From Paenibacillus roseus (GTDB lineage Bacteria > Bacillota > Bacilli > Paenibacillales > Paenibacillaceae), in assembly GCF_016424485.1 (NCBI RefSeq), contig NZ_JAELUP010000020.1, positions 41,434-105,433 on the forward strand: 64,000 nucleotides of DNA, written 5' to 3'. Each line of letters starts with the position of its first letter. Positions within the stretch are counted from its first letter, which is position 1. Shown here one piece after another: positions 8,658 through 17,700 of this stretch. The notes beneath the pieces were generated by a model. The model was not told where the DNA came from. It ran no database searches and worked only from the letters and a program-made list of their open reading frames with translations. The translations under genes and the position numbers were made by a program.

Positions 8658-10083
8658 CGTTATTATTGTGGACGATGAGGAACTGGTCATTAAAAGTCTG
8701 AAAGCCAGCGTTGATTGGGAAAGCTGTGGCTTTCAAGTCGTCGGTTATGCACAAAGCGGGGAAGAAGCCATTCGAGAGGTGCGCCGTCATATGCCGGACG
8801 TGATTTTTTCCGATATTCGGATGCCTGGCATGAATGGCTTGGAATTGATCAAGCGTCTGAAAGATGACGGCATATCCGCCAAATTTATCGTGGTCAGCGG
8901 ACTCGCGGAATTTGCTCTGGCGCAGAAAGCGATCCAGAATGGTGTATTCGGTTATTGCCTGAAGCCGTTTGATGAAATGGAAATTACAGGTTATCTTCAT
9001 CGGATTAAAAAGGAATTGGATGCCGCCCGCTCGTTGCCGGAAGAGGATATGCTCGACTTGATCGACAGCGATACGCCAGATGCGAACGACAGATTTATGC
9101 GCCAATTATACTTCGCGGGCATTGTCCGACCGGGGGCGGATAAACTGCGGCTCATGCTTTCGGTGAAACGGGAGAAGCAGTCAAGCCCCAATATGTCTTG
9201 TCTCGCCTTGCGCATTGGTTACCGAAAATTCCTGTACGTGATGGCAGACAGAGTCGCCGACGAATTACAGCCCTTGTTATGCTCCGGTGATTCCGGTATT
9301 TCAAAGGGAATCGGATTCAGCAGACCGTTTGCTGATCTGAACGGAATGAATCATGCCATTGTTGAGGCAGAGCTTGGCGCTTATCACTATTTTACGGCAG
9401 TAGACCCGCACTTATTTAGGGAGCTGCCTGATTCAGGCGATCGGAAGGCGGCAATCCCGAGCCTGTCGTCCGAATGCAATCGGATGGCTTATCTGACGCG
9501 GCTGGATGAGATGCTTCCCTCATTTGCGAACGGACAGTACGATATTCGGCATGCGATGTTGCTATACAACGATTGCATTTCGCATCTATGCCGATGGGGC
9601 TGGGATACGGCTGATTTATACTTGTATTCTTTTGATCAGTTGGCGGATCTTTTCGAGGACGTTAGAGAAATGGTCGCTTATCTCAAACGATTGTTCGTGG
9701 AGGAGCAAGCCGAGCACCGCTTCAACGCGCAGCCCGGACGCAATCAGACGTTGACCGCGGTTTTAAACTACCTCGATGGACATTTCGGCGAGGATATTAC
9801 GATTCAAGGTATAAGTAAAATGTTCAGTTTAAACGCGAATTACATCTCTCAATTGTTCAGAAAAGAACTGGACAAAACGTTTACGGAGTATTTGAACGGT
9901 CTGCGAATGGAGCGGGCTACCGCGCTGTTGAGAACGACCTCGATCCCGATTAATGAAATTGCCGAACAGGTCGGATACAAAGATTACTTTTATTTCAGCA
10001 AATTGTTCAAAAAAACGAGGGGCGTCCCTCCAAAATCTTATCGTAATGAACATCGTCCGAGTCACTTCTCAATCGGCTCCTGA
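8650..10083 (+). CDS. YesN-type response regulator with AraC-type DNA-binding domain
   Basis: The 477-residue protein starts at ATG 8650, overlapping the kinase gene by 8 nt. Residues 1-120 are a receiver domain with VDDEE near the start, the phospho-acceptor Asp in VIFSDIRMPGMNG and the conserved Lys in CLKPFDE. A central region of unknown fold follows. The last 100 residues are an AraC-type double HTH (ISKMFSLNANYISQLFRKEL, EIAEQVGYKDYFYFSKLFKK). It probably activates the transporter operon just downstream. The terminator hairpin overlaps its stop codon. Confidence 0.9.
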   Translation: MYNVIIVDDEELVIKSLKASVDWESCGFQVVGYAQSGEEAIREVRRHMPDVIFSDIRMPGMNGLELIKRLKDDGISAKFIVVSGLAEFALAQKAIQNGVFGYCLKPFDEMEITGYLHRIKKELDAARSLPEEDMLDLIDSDTPDANDRFMRQLYFAGIVRPGADKLRLMLSVKREKQSSPNMSCLALRIGYRKFLYVMADRVADELQPLLCSGDSGISKGIGFSRPFADLNGMNHAIVEAELGAYHYFTAVDPHLFRELPDSGDRKAAIPSLSSECNRMAYLTRLDEMLPSFANGQYDIRHAMLLYNDCISHLCRWGWDTADLYLYSFDQLADLFEDVREMVAYLKRLFVEEQAEHRFNAQPGRNQTLTAVLNYLDGHFGEDITIQGISKMFSLNANYISQLFRKELDKTFTEYLNGLRMERATALLRTTSIPINEIAEQVGYKDYFYFSKLFKKTRGVPPKSYRNEHRPSHFSIGS

Positions 10084-10105
10084 GCAACGGGGGCCGATTT
10101 TTTTG
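10071..10105 (+). terminator. Rho-independent terminator of the two-component operon
   Basis: AATCGGCTCC (10071-10080) pairs with GGGGGCCGATT (about 10089-10099), followed by seven T. The hairpin includes the stop codon of the response-regulator gene. Confidence 0.8.
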
Positions 10106-10219
10106 TATTTTCACATCGATCTCTTGTTTCCCAGTTAGATCTCGACCATAGGCAGGGTCATTTCTGGCGAAAAATCGCACGGGAAGACAAAAACAAACTA
10201 ATTGAACGCCATGCCCTTT

Positions 10220-10240
10220 TGAAAACGCTTACTTTATAAT
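10220..10240 (+). promoter_or_regulatory. cre (CcpA) site overlapping the -10 region of the transporter operon
   Basis: TGAAAACGCTTACT at 10220-10233 matches the catabolite-responsive element consensus TGWAARCGYTWNCW at every position. TATAAT follows at 10235-10240, with a weak -35 (TGCCCT, 10212-10217). Placement just ahead of the -10 predicts CcpA repression when preferred sugars are present. The weak -35 suggests dependence on the YesN-type activator. Confidence 0.75.
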
Positions 10241-10273
10241 GGGATTACGAAGAAGAGCATGGAGGTGAGAGGT

Positions 10274-11212
10274 TTGCAGAACGCATTGCGATACAAAAAC
10301 GGCAAGCGATCATGGGGAGCAGGGGTACGCAGGCATAAGTATTTTTATTTGATGGTTTTGCCAATGGTTCTCTTCTACCTGATATTTGCCTACGTCCCGA
10401 TGTACGGCGTGGTTCTTGCTTTTAAGGAATTCAATTATTCGCTGGGGATTTTGCACAGCCCGTGGAACCAGTTTCAGAATTTCCATGAAGTGTTTGGTAG
10501 CCCGGATTTCAAGACTGCCTTCAATAACACGCTATTGATCAGCTTCGGGCGTCTGCTTATCGAATTTCCGATGCCGATCCTGCTGGCGATCTTGCTAAAC
10601 GAAATGAGAAGCTCTGGATTGAAGCGGATCTATCAGACGGTCTTCACGTTCCCGCATTTTATTAGCTGGGTTGTTCTGAGCGGCATCATCACGAGCCTGC
10701 TTAGCGATCAAGGCGTTCTCAATCAACTGCTGGAAGCATTCGGCATGGGCAAGAATACAATTCTGTTCAACAACGGCAGCTTTCTGGGGCTATTGTTCGC
10801 GTCGAATATTTGGAAGGAGGCGGGGTGGTCGGCAATTATTTATTTGGCGGCCATCGCAGGGATCAATCCAGAGCTTTATGAAGCGGCGTCTATCGACGGT
10901 GCCAACCGTTTTCAGCAAATAAAGGCGATTACATGGCCGGTGCTTCGCAATACGGCAGCTATTCTGCTGATTCTAGCCGTCGGTGGAGTTATGAACGGCG
11001 GATTTGATCAAATTTTTAATTTATATAACCCTGCGGTTTATCAACGCAGCGATATCATCGACACTTTCGTTTACCGGAGTGCTTTTACGGACGCTACGGG
11101 CTTCGGATTCTCGACGACCGTTGGTCTTCTGAAATCGGTTATCAATTTCGCGTTGCTGTTCGGCGCCAACTTTATCGTGAAGCATGGCTTGAAGGAGGAG
11201 GGGTTATATTGA
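10274..11212 (+). CDS. LplB-type ABC sugar transporter permease
   Basis: Inner-membrane permease of a carbohydrate ABC importer, 312 residues with about six membrane helices. TTG 10274 is chosen because GGAGGTGA (10261-10268) lies 5 nt upstream; an in-frame ATG at 10259 overlaps that ribosome site. The EAA loop that contacts the ATPase reads EAASIDGANRFQQIKAITWP. The gene overlaps the next permease by 4 nt (ATTGA). No ATPase gene is present, as usual for this family, which shares an MsmK-type ATPase encoded elsewhere. Confidence 0.9.
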   Translation: MQNALRYKNGKRSWGAGVRRHKYFYLMVLPMVLFYLIFAYVPMYGVVLAFKEFNYSLGILHSPWNQFQNFHEVFGSPDFKTAFNNTLLISFGRLLIEFPMPILLAILLNEMRSSGLKRIYQTVFTFPHFISWVVLSGIITSLLSDQGVLNQLLEAFGMGKNTILFNNGSFLGLLFASNIWKEAGWSAIIYLAAIAGINPELYEAASIDGANRFQQIKAITWPVLRNTAAILLILAVGGVMNGGFDQIFNLYNPAVYQRSDIIDTFVYRSAFTDATGFGFSTTVGLLKSVINFALLFGANFIVKHGLKEEGLY

Positions 11213-12081
11213 AGCGAATATCGATTTCGAATATCGTCATCTCGCTGGTGTTGGGGCTATTGGCGGTTGTAGCGGTATTCCCATTTTATCAGACGCTCGT
11301 GCTCTCGTTCTCTACGATATTAGACAAGAAGTCGGCGGGGGTTCTGATCTTTCCGAAATCGTTCGATATTTCCGCCTATCGCTACATTTTTCTGCAAGGG
11401 AAAGTGACGAACGGCCTCCTTATATCGATTGTCGTTACCGTTCTCGGCACCATGGTGAACATGGCGGTCACGACAGCGGGTGCGTATGCCTTGTCCAAGA
11501 AGACGATGCCAGGGCGGAATGTTATCTTTACGTTGGTCATCTTCACGATGTTTTTTTCAGGCGGACTGATTCCTTACTATTTGACGATACAGGGACTTCA
11601 CTTGCAAAACAACCTGCTCGTAATGATTTTGCCGACCGCGGTAAATGCGTTCTATTTGATTCTAATGAAGAACTTCTTCAGCACGATCAGTCCCGCGCTT
11701 GAAGAGTCGGCCAAAATCGATGGGGCGAACGACTTGAGCATCCTGGTTCGCATTGTCGTGCCGGTGTCCTTGCCCATTATGGCGACGATCACTTTGTTCT
11801 ATGCGGTCGATCGCTGGAACGAATGGTGGCTGCCCATGCTGTTCATCAACAATACAAGCTTGCAGCCGCTACAGCTTGTGCTGCGCGACGCCATCACGAA
11901 TTTAAGCCAAACGATGAACAGCACGACCGGCTCCCAACTGGCGGCAGGCGTTCAGAATGTGTACGCGGATTCCGTTAAGTCGGCCATGATAGTCGTATCC
12001 GCAGTACCTATTTTGTTGGTTTATCCTTTCGTGCAAAAGTATTTCAATGCCGGAATTATGATCGGTTCCGTCAAGGGATAA
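11209..12081 (+). CDS. YtcP/LplC-type ABC sugar transporter permease
   Basis: Second permease, 290 residues, starting at TTG 11209 with GGAGGAGGGG upstream. Six membrane helices and an EAA loop (EESAKIDGANDLSILVRIV) place it in the MalG-like group. It pairs with the preceding permease to form the membrane channel. A solute-binding lipoprotein gene follows after about 60 nt. Confidence 0.9.
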   Translation: MKRISISNIVISLVLGLLAVVAVFPFYQTLVLSFSTILDKKSAGVLIFPKSFDISAYRYIFLQGKVTNGLLISIVVTVLGTMVNMAVTTAGAYALSKKTMPGRNVIFTLVIFTMFFSGGLIPYYLTIQGLHLQNNLLVMILPTAVNAFYLILMKNFFSTISPALEESAKIDGANDLSILVRIVVPVSLPIMATITLFYAVDRWNEWWLPMLFINNTSLQPLQLVLRDAITNLSQTMNSTTGSQLAAGVQNVYADSVKSAMIVVSAVPILLVYPFVQKYFNAGIMIGSVKG

Positions 12082-12140
12082 TAATAAGGGCTTTGGCCGT
12101 TATTATAAATTGTGCTATAAATGACAGGGAGGGTTACAGG

Positions 12141-13751
12141 ATGAACTTGAAACGAACAGCAATGACGGGGGTCGCGCTTTTGCTAATCGCCGGTATCGTG
12201 CTTGGGGGTTGCGGCAAAGACAGGGATACGAATTCAGCCGCAGGCTCGTCCAATTCGTCTGCCAGCAGCTCCACAACGGACAGCAATTTGGAGTTGAGTG
12301 TCGCAGCTTGGGATATTCAAACTGGCTTCGACAATCCGAACGCGAAGAACGATACGATCTATAACGACTTAACGGCGAAATTTAATGTAAAGATCAAGCC
12401 GGTTCAGGTGACATGGAACGATTGGCAGGATAAAGCCAAAGTGTGGGCGGCTTCTAGCCAACTGCCGGATATTTTCGTCAATTCGCTAGCTACGGACAAC
12501 CCGGGACTGTATACGACATGGGCGAAGCAAGGCGTCATTAAAGCAATACCCGACGATTTGAGCGCCTATCCAAATTTGCAGAAAATCTTCTCTTTACCGT
12601 CTGTCCAACCGCTTAAAGTCAACGGCAAGTTCTACATGATTCCCAGAATGAGCTACGACGACTCCAGTGACTGGGTGCTGGATCGCCCCATTCGCTATCG
12701 GAAGGATTGGGCGGCACAAGCCGGATTTACCTCGGAGCCGGAAAGCTTCGACGATTTCGTGAAGATGACCCAAGCGGTGATGAAGCAGCACCCGGGCATT
12801 ATCGGATTGTCGACCAACAACCAGAGCTACTTGCTGACGCTATTTTTGGGAAGCTTCCCCGAGCTGACGAATATCAAAACGTGGGTCAAAGAGAACGACA
12901 AGTGGATTCCTGCCTTTGCATCCGAGAAGGCCTATACCGGCATTGAGCAGCTTCGTTCGCTTTATACCGATGGGATTCTGGACAAGGACATCGCGATCCA
13001 GAAGGATGCCGACGGCGTCTCGAAATTTTTGGCCGGGCAGAGCTTTGCGGTATTCGGATTAGGGACGATGACGGATGACAAATTGGCATCCTTCACGAAA
13101 GCAAATCCAGGCGTGAGCGCATCGAATGCGATTGGCTACATGAATATTTGGCCTGCGGCAGATGGCAAGCGTTATACGTTCGTGGAAACGCCATACTGGT
13201 CGGAAACCTACTTCCCAAGCTCGCTCAGCGACGAAAAATTCGAACGCGCGTTGAAGCTGATGGATTATTTGGCCTCCGAAGAATTTGCAGGTCTAATGGC
13301 GAACGGCATCGAAAACGTCGATTACAAGATCGATAACGGCAAATCGGTATCGCTGCTGAAGGACAACGAATCGCTGGGTGAAAAGTATCCGATTACCAAA
13401 AATCTAGCCTTCCTGGGCACTTGGAACAACGGATTCCTCTACACGGGCAAGCAAGTTGTGAGCCGCAACAGCGAGATGGCCGCCTTGCAGCAAGATCAAA
13501 TCGATACGTACAATAAATTCAAAAGTGAAGATACGCCTACGCCGATTGATTTCAATGTGTTCCTTCTTTCCACGCCTGCAAAGGATAAACTGGGCTCGCT
13601 GAAAATTTCCGATGATATCGTTAAGGTCATTCTCGAAAAAGGGGACCCGATAACCGTTTGGAAAAACATTCTCAAGGGCTACGACTCGAAAGGCGTGCAA
13701 GACGCAATCAAGGAAGTCAACGCAGAGGCGGCTAAACAGGGCATCCAATAA
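12141..13751 (+). CDS. Extracellular solute-binding lipoprotein (LipO/family 1-like)
   Basis: This 536-residue lipoprotein captures the oligosaccharide outside the membrane and delivers it to the two permeases. ATG 12141 follows GGGAGGG with normal spacing; an upstream in-frame ATG at 12093 lacks a ribosome site. The N-terminus is a lipoprotein signal with the lipobox LGGC (Cys near residue 24), then a Ser/Asn/Ala-rich linker and a long periplasmic-binding fold. Its size is typical of the large LplA/LipO binding proteins of Paenibacillus. A stem-loop follows the stop. Confidence 0.85.
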   Translation: MNLKRTAMTGVALLLIAGIVLGGCGKDRDTNSAAGSSNSSASSSTTDSNLELSVAAWDIQTGFDNPNAKNDTIYNDLTAKFNVKIKPVQVTWNDWQDKAKVWAASSQLPDIFVNSLATDNPGLYTTWAKQGVIKAIPDDLSAYPNLQKIFSLPSVQPLKVNGKFYMIPRMSYDDSSDWVLDRPIRYRKDWAAQAGFTSEPESFDDFVKMTQAVMKQHPGIIGLSTNNQSYLLTLFLGSFPELTNIKTWVKENDKWIPAFASEKAYTGIEQLRSLYTDGILDKDIAIQKDADGVSKFLAGQSFAVFGLGTMTDDKLASFTKANPGVSASNAIGYMNIWPAADGKRYTFVETPYWSETYFPSSLSDEKFERALKLMDYLASEEFAGLMANGIENVDYKIDNGKSVSLLKDNESLGEKYPITKNLAFLGTWNNGFLYTGKQVVSRNSEMAALQQDQIDTYNKFKSEDTPTPIDFNVFLLSTPAKDKLGSLKISDDIVKVILEKGDPITVWKNILKGYDSKGVQDAIKEVNAEAAKQGIQ

Positions 13752-13782
13752 TCGAGTTGGATGAACTGCAAGCCGACAGCAC

Positions 13783-13827
13783 GAAGAAGCTTCTACGCCA
13801 TCTTAACGGTGGAGGCGAAGCTTCTTC
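13783..13827 (+). other. Stem-loop between binding-protein and GH95 genes
   Basis: GAAGAAGCTTC (13783-13793) and GAAGCTTCTTC (13817-13827) are perfect reverse complements around a 23-nt loop. There is no T-tract, so it is more likely an mRNA-stabilising or processing hairpin than a terminator. Such hairpins often raise binding-protein expression above that of downstream genes. Confidence 0.55.
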
Positions 13828-13888
13828 CATTGTACGAACCGCGACCTGTAGGTCGATAGGATTGAGATTGGAGGAATGGCTTATTTCG

Positions 13889-16258
13889 ATGTTCATACAA
13901 TTTCGTTCACCTGCCCGATTCTGGACAGAAGCGCTTCCGATCGGAAACGGAAATTTAGGCGGCATGATTTTTGGCGGCGTGGAGAAGGAACGGATCGCTT
14001 TGAATGAGGACACGCTTTGGTCGGGCAATCCAAAGAACTGGAACAACCAGGTAGCAAACGAGGTTTTGTCTCGAATGAGGGAAAGCATCGAAGGCGAAAG
14101 GTATGCAGAAGCCGATCTGCTTGGAAAAGAAATGATGGGACCCTACACGCAATCTTATCTTCCCTTCGGCGACCTGCGATTGAAAATGGATCATGGAAAC
14201 GTCTATAGCGATTATGAACGAAGGCTCGACCTCACGACGGGGGTTATTTCGGTCGTTTATCGCATCGGTGAAATTCAATACACGCGAGAAATATTCGCAT
14301 CCTTCCCGGATAAATGCATCGTCGTCAGATTATCGTCCAGCAAGCCGGGGGCGCTAAGTTTCCTTGCTTCTTTGGAAGGTTCGCTGAGGTATGAATCTTT
14401 CGTTCAGTTCGACCAATTCATCGTTTCGGGTACCGCGCCTGAACAGATATCCCCGCCGTATTACGATGTGGATGATCCGGTTCGGTATGGAGACCCGGAG
14501 CACTCAAGCGCGTTACAATTTCATGGCCGGTTGGCGGTATCCCATGAGAATGGCGCGATCATTGCGGATACGAACGGGGTTCGCGTTCATGGTGCGACAA
14601 CCGCGACATTGTATTTCAGCGCGGCGACCTCGTTCGATGCCGTCTTGAGAGCGAGCAACAAACAGAATCCGCCGGATAAATATACAGCCAGGGTGATCGA
14701 GGCGGTACTGAGTAAGCGTTATGAAGAAATTCGCAAGGATCATCTTGCGGATCATGCCGAATTATTTAATCGGGTTTCTTTGCAGCTCGGAGATCGCAAA
14801 ACGCCGCTGGATATCCCTACGCCTGATCGCATTGCCAAATACGGCAGCGATGACCTCGGGCTGGTGGAGCTGCTGTTTCAATTCGGCAGATACTTGATGA
14901 TTGCCAGCTCGCGTCCGGGGACACAGCCAGCGAACCTTCAAGGCATATGGAACGAGGAAACGCGAGCGCCATGGAGCAGCAACTACACCTTGAACATTAA
15001 TACGGAAATGAACTATTGGCCTGCAGAATCCTGCAATTTGCCGGAGCTTCATGAACCGTTGATTGAATTTATAAGGCGCTTGGCTGCCAATGGCAAGAAG
15101 ACCGCGCAAATCAACTATGGGGCAAGAGGCTGGGTTGCTCACCACAACTCGGACATATGGGGCCAAACGTCACCGGTCGGCGACTATGGACACGGAGATC
15201 CGGTATGGGCGCTCTGGCCGATGGGCGGCGTGTGGCTCACACAGCACCTGTGGGAGCATTATGCGTTTAGCGGCGACGAAACGTTTTTGCGGGATACGGC
15301 TTATCCTGTCATGAAGGAAGCGGCTCTCTTCTGTCTGGATTGGTTATACGAGAATAAGGAGGGCTGGTTGATTACCGCGCCTTCCACCTCTCCCGAGCAT
15401 AAATTTCGCATAGCGGATGAGACATATGCGATAAGCGCCGCCACGACCATGGATATAAGCCTGATCGGGGAATTGTTCATGAATTGCCGACTGGCGGCAA
15501 TTCAGTTACGGACGGATGAAGCATTCGTCCAAACGCTATCGGAGGCTTCCGAGAAATTAATGCCGCTGCAAATCGGCAGTCAAGGTCAGCTTCAGGAATG
15601 GTTCAAAGATTTCAGGGACGAAGATGAGCATCATCGCCATGTGTCTCATCTTGTGGGCGTTTACCCGGGGCGACTCATTTCGGAGCAAGCAAGCCCCTCC
15701 CTTTTTAATGCCGCCAAGACCTCGCTTGAATTGAGGGGCGATGGGGGGACAGGATGGAGCCTCGGCTGGAAAATCGGACTGTGGGCACGCTTCAAGGACG
15801 GCAATCGCGCGGAAAAATTGATTTCGAACCTGTTAACCTTGATCGACGGGGATGAGCCTCAGAATACTCAGCGGGGCGGCGTATACGCGAATCTGTTTGA
15901 TGCGCATCCTCCTTTCCAAATCGACGGCAATTTCGCCGCTACATCAGGAGTAGCCGAGATGCTTCTTCAATCTCATCAAGGCTTTCTGGAATTATTGCCG
16001 GCTTTGCCGGATCGATGGTTTTGCGGAAAGGTGACAGGACTGCGTGCGCGCGGGGGATATGAGGTGGAGCTGGAATGGAAATCAGGACAACTAACGGGGG
16101 CAGCGATCTTGTCGAATCGGAATCAGACTTGTAAAATAAAGCTAAGTCAGCAAATCAACATCCTTGCGGAGGGTGAACCGATTCCCCTTCAAGTAGAAGA
16201 AGGGCTGGTCCGTTTCCAAGTTGAGAAGGGAAAGACTTATGTCCTGGCGGTGGTGTGA
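13889..16258 (+). CDS. GH95 alpha-L-fucosidase (1,2-alpha-L-fucosidase type)
   Basis: Family 95 inverting alpha-fucosidases remove alpha-1,2-linked fucose; a few members act on alpha-L-galactosides. The 789-residue product begins MFIQFRSPARFW, close to the usual family start (W.EALPIGNG.LG.M.FGG). An in-frame open stretch reaches back to 13757 but has no homology. Recognisable blocks are EALPIGNGNLGGMIFGG, NLQGIWNEETRAPWSSNY followed by NINTEMNYW, TAPSTSPEHKF and QIDGNFAATSGVAEML, which carry the family's acidic and amide catalytic residues. No signal peptide is seen, so it acts in the cytoplasm. GGAGGA lies 13 nt upstream. Confidence 0.85.
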   Translation: MFIQFRSPARFWTEALPIGNGNLGGMIFGGVEKERIALNEDTLWSGNPKNWNNQVANEVLSRMRESIEGERYAEADLLGKEMMGPYTQSYLPFGDLRLKMDHGNVYSDYERRLDLTTGVISVVYRIGEIQYTREIFASFPDKCIVVRLSSSKPGALSFLASLEGSLRYESFVQFDQFIVSGTAPEQISPPYYDVDDPVRYGDPEHSSALQFHGRLAVSHENGAIIADTNGVRVHGATTATLYFSAATSFDAVLRASNKQNPPDKYTARVIEAVLSKRYEEIRKDHLADHAELFNRVSLQLGDRKTPLDIPTPDRIAKYGSDDLGLVELLFQFGRYLMIASSRPGTQPANLQGIWNEETRAPWSSNYTLNINTEMNYWPAESCNLPELHEPLIEFIRRLAANGKKTAQINYGARGWVAHHNSDIWGQTSPVGDYGHGDPVWALWPMGGVWLTQHLWEHYAFSGDETFLRDTAYPVMKEAALFCLDWLYENKEGWLITAPSTSPEHKFRIADETYAISAATTMDISLIGELFMNCRLAAIQLRTDEAFVQTLSEASEKLMPLQIGSQGQLQEWFKDFRDEDEHHRHVSHLVGVYPGRLISEQASPSLFNAAKTSLELRGDGGTGWSLGWKIGLWARFKDGNRAEKLISNLLTLIDGDEPQNTQRGGVYANLFDAHPPFQIDGNFAATSGVAEMLLQSHQGFLELLPALPDRWFCGKVTGLRARGGYEVELEWKSGQLTGAAILSNRNQTCKIKLSQQINILAEGEPIPLQVEEGLVRFQVEKGKTYVLAVV

Positions 16259-16303
16259 GTTACAGTCAGCACAGTTCAATACTCGGAAATGAGGAAGCGG
16301 ATT

Positions 16304-17653
16304 ATGAAATCACTACAACAATTGAAAAGTCAATACGTCCCGGTAGAGGTGCCGAAGCAATCGGCAGAGAAGATGCAGTGGTTCCGGGATGGCAAGTTCG
16401 GCATGTTCATCCACTGGGGGCTCTACTCCCTGCTTGGTCGCGGAGAATGGGTCATGTTCAATGAACGGATGGCTGCCGAACAGTATGCCGAACTCGCCAA
16501 GCAGTTCGACGCCTCGGGCTTTGATCCGAAAGCCTGGGCTAGAACGGCCAAAGAAGCAGGAATGAAATATATGGTGCTCACGACCAAACATCATGACGGC
16601 TTTGCTCTATTTCAGACGGAGGCAAGCGCGTTTAACAGTGTCAATTCCGCTGCGGGGAGAGATTTGGTCGCTGAATACGTGGAAGCTTGCAGAAGCGAAG
16701 GGTTAAAAGTCGGCTTCTATTACTCTCCGATGGATTGGCGCTTCCCGGGTTACTTTTTTCCGGAAATGTATATCAGCAGCGCGTTGGAAATGAAAGAACA
16801 ATGCTGGACGCAAATTCGGGAACTGATGAGCAACTATGGAAAAATAGATATGTTGTGGTATGACGGGGAGTGGTTGGCGCATGGGGGCATTCACTACGAC
16901 ACTCGCATCCCGGGATGGATTACGAACAAAGAATGGATGCACGACGAGACGTATTTCAAAGTGAATTACTTCTGGGAGTCGGAACGGCTCAACGCGATGG
17001 TTCGTGAACTTCAGCCAGACATTATGATTAACAATCGGTCTGGTTGGGAAGGCGATTTCGTCGTTCGGGAACGTTCTATTGGAGAAATACGGACGGATAA
17101 GCCATGGGATTCCTGCGATTGCTTGGCCGATTCGTGGGGGTGGATGCCGGACCGCCAGATGCTCTCGCTGCGACAGCTTGTCGACAGATTCATCCGCATT
17201 GTCACGAGGGACGGCACTTTCTTGTTGAACGTCGGCCCTCAAGGAGCCGGCGAGATCGAGGCGGCGCAAGCGGAGCGCCTCAAGCAAATGGGGGACTGGT
17301 TGGCACGCTATGGAGAATCCGTATACGGAACGCGGGGCGGGCCCTTTCTTCCGGCTGCCTGGGGAGGCTCCGTCTACCGCGATTCCACGGTGTACCTGCA
17401 CATTACGGAATGGGTGGATGATACCATTGTGCTGCGCGATGCGCCTCCCAATTTGTTGACGTCTAGCAGCTTGACTTCCGAGGGCGTCACAGTTAGCCGA
17501 ACTGACGATAATAAGCTGCTGATAACTGTTCCTGAAGGCGAGCGTCATCCGCTTGATACGATCATCGTGCTGCAGTTCAAAGACCCGATTAAGTGGGAAG
17601 GGCATGCCGTTGAAGAACAAATTACGCATGGCCTGGGCGATGGCTTGGCATAA
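16304..17653 (+). CDS. GH29 alpha-L-fucosidase
   Basis: Family 29 enzymes are retaining alpha-fucosidases, typically cleaving alpha-1,3/1,4 or broader linkages. The 449-residue product starts at ATG 16304 after GAGGAAGCGG; ATG 16289 is an alternative. It has the family's KFGMFIHWGLYS block, the H-H pair in TTKHHDGFALF, the Asp of the DMLWYDGEW motif (probable nucleophile) and the domain-end LLNVGPQGAGEIE. The C-terminal beta-sandwich is short. No signal peptide is present. The gene lies 45 bp after the GH95 gene, and the two enzymes have complementary linkage preference. Confidence 0.9.
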   Translation: MKSLQQLKSQYVPVEVPKQSAEKMQWFRDGKFGMFIHWGLYSLLGRGEWVMFNERMAAEQYAELAKQFDASGFDPKAWARTAKEAGMKYMVLTTKHHDGFALFQTEASAFNSVNSAAGRDLVAEYVEACRSEGLKVGFYYSPMDWRFPGYFFPEMYISSALEMKEQCWTQIRELMSNYGKIDMLWYDGEWLAHGGIHYDTRIPGWITNKEWMHDETYFKVNYFWESERLNAMVRELQPDIMINNRSGWEGDFVVRERSIGEIRTDKPWDSCDCLADSWGWMPDRQMLSLRQLVDRFIRIVTRDGTFLLNVGPQGAGEIEAAQAERLKQMGDWLARYGESVYGTRGGPFLPAAWGGSVYRDSTVYLHITEWVDDTIVLRDAPPNLLTSSSLTSEGVTVSRTDDNKLLITVPEGERHPLDTIIVLQFKDPIKWEGHAVEEQITHGLGDGLA

Positions 17654-17700
17654 CTTTGCACTTAGAGATAGAATAAGCTTGAGAGCTGAGGAGCTGGATC

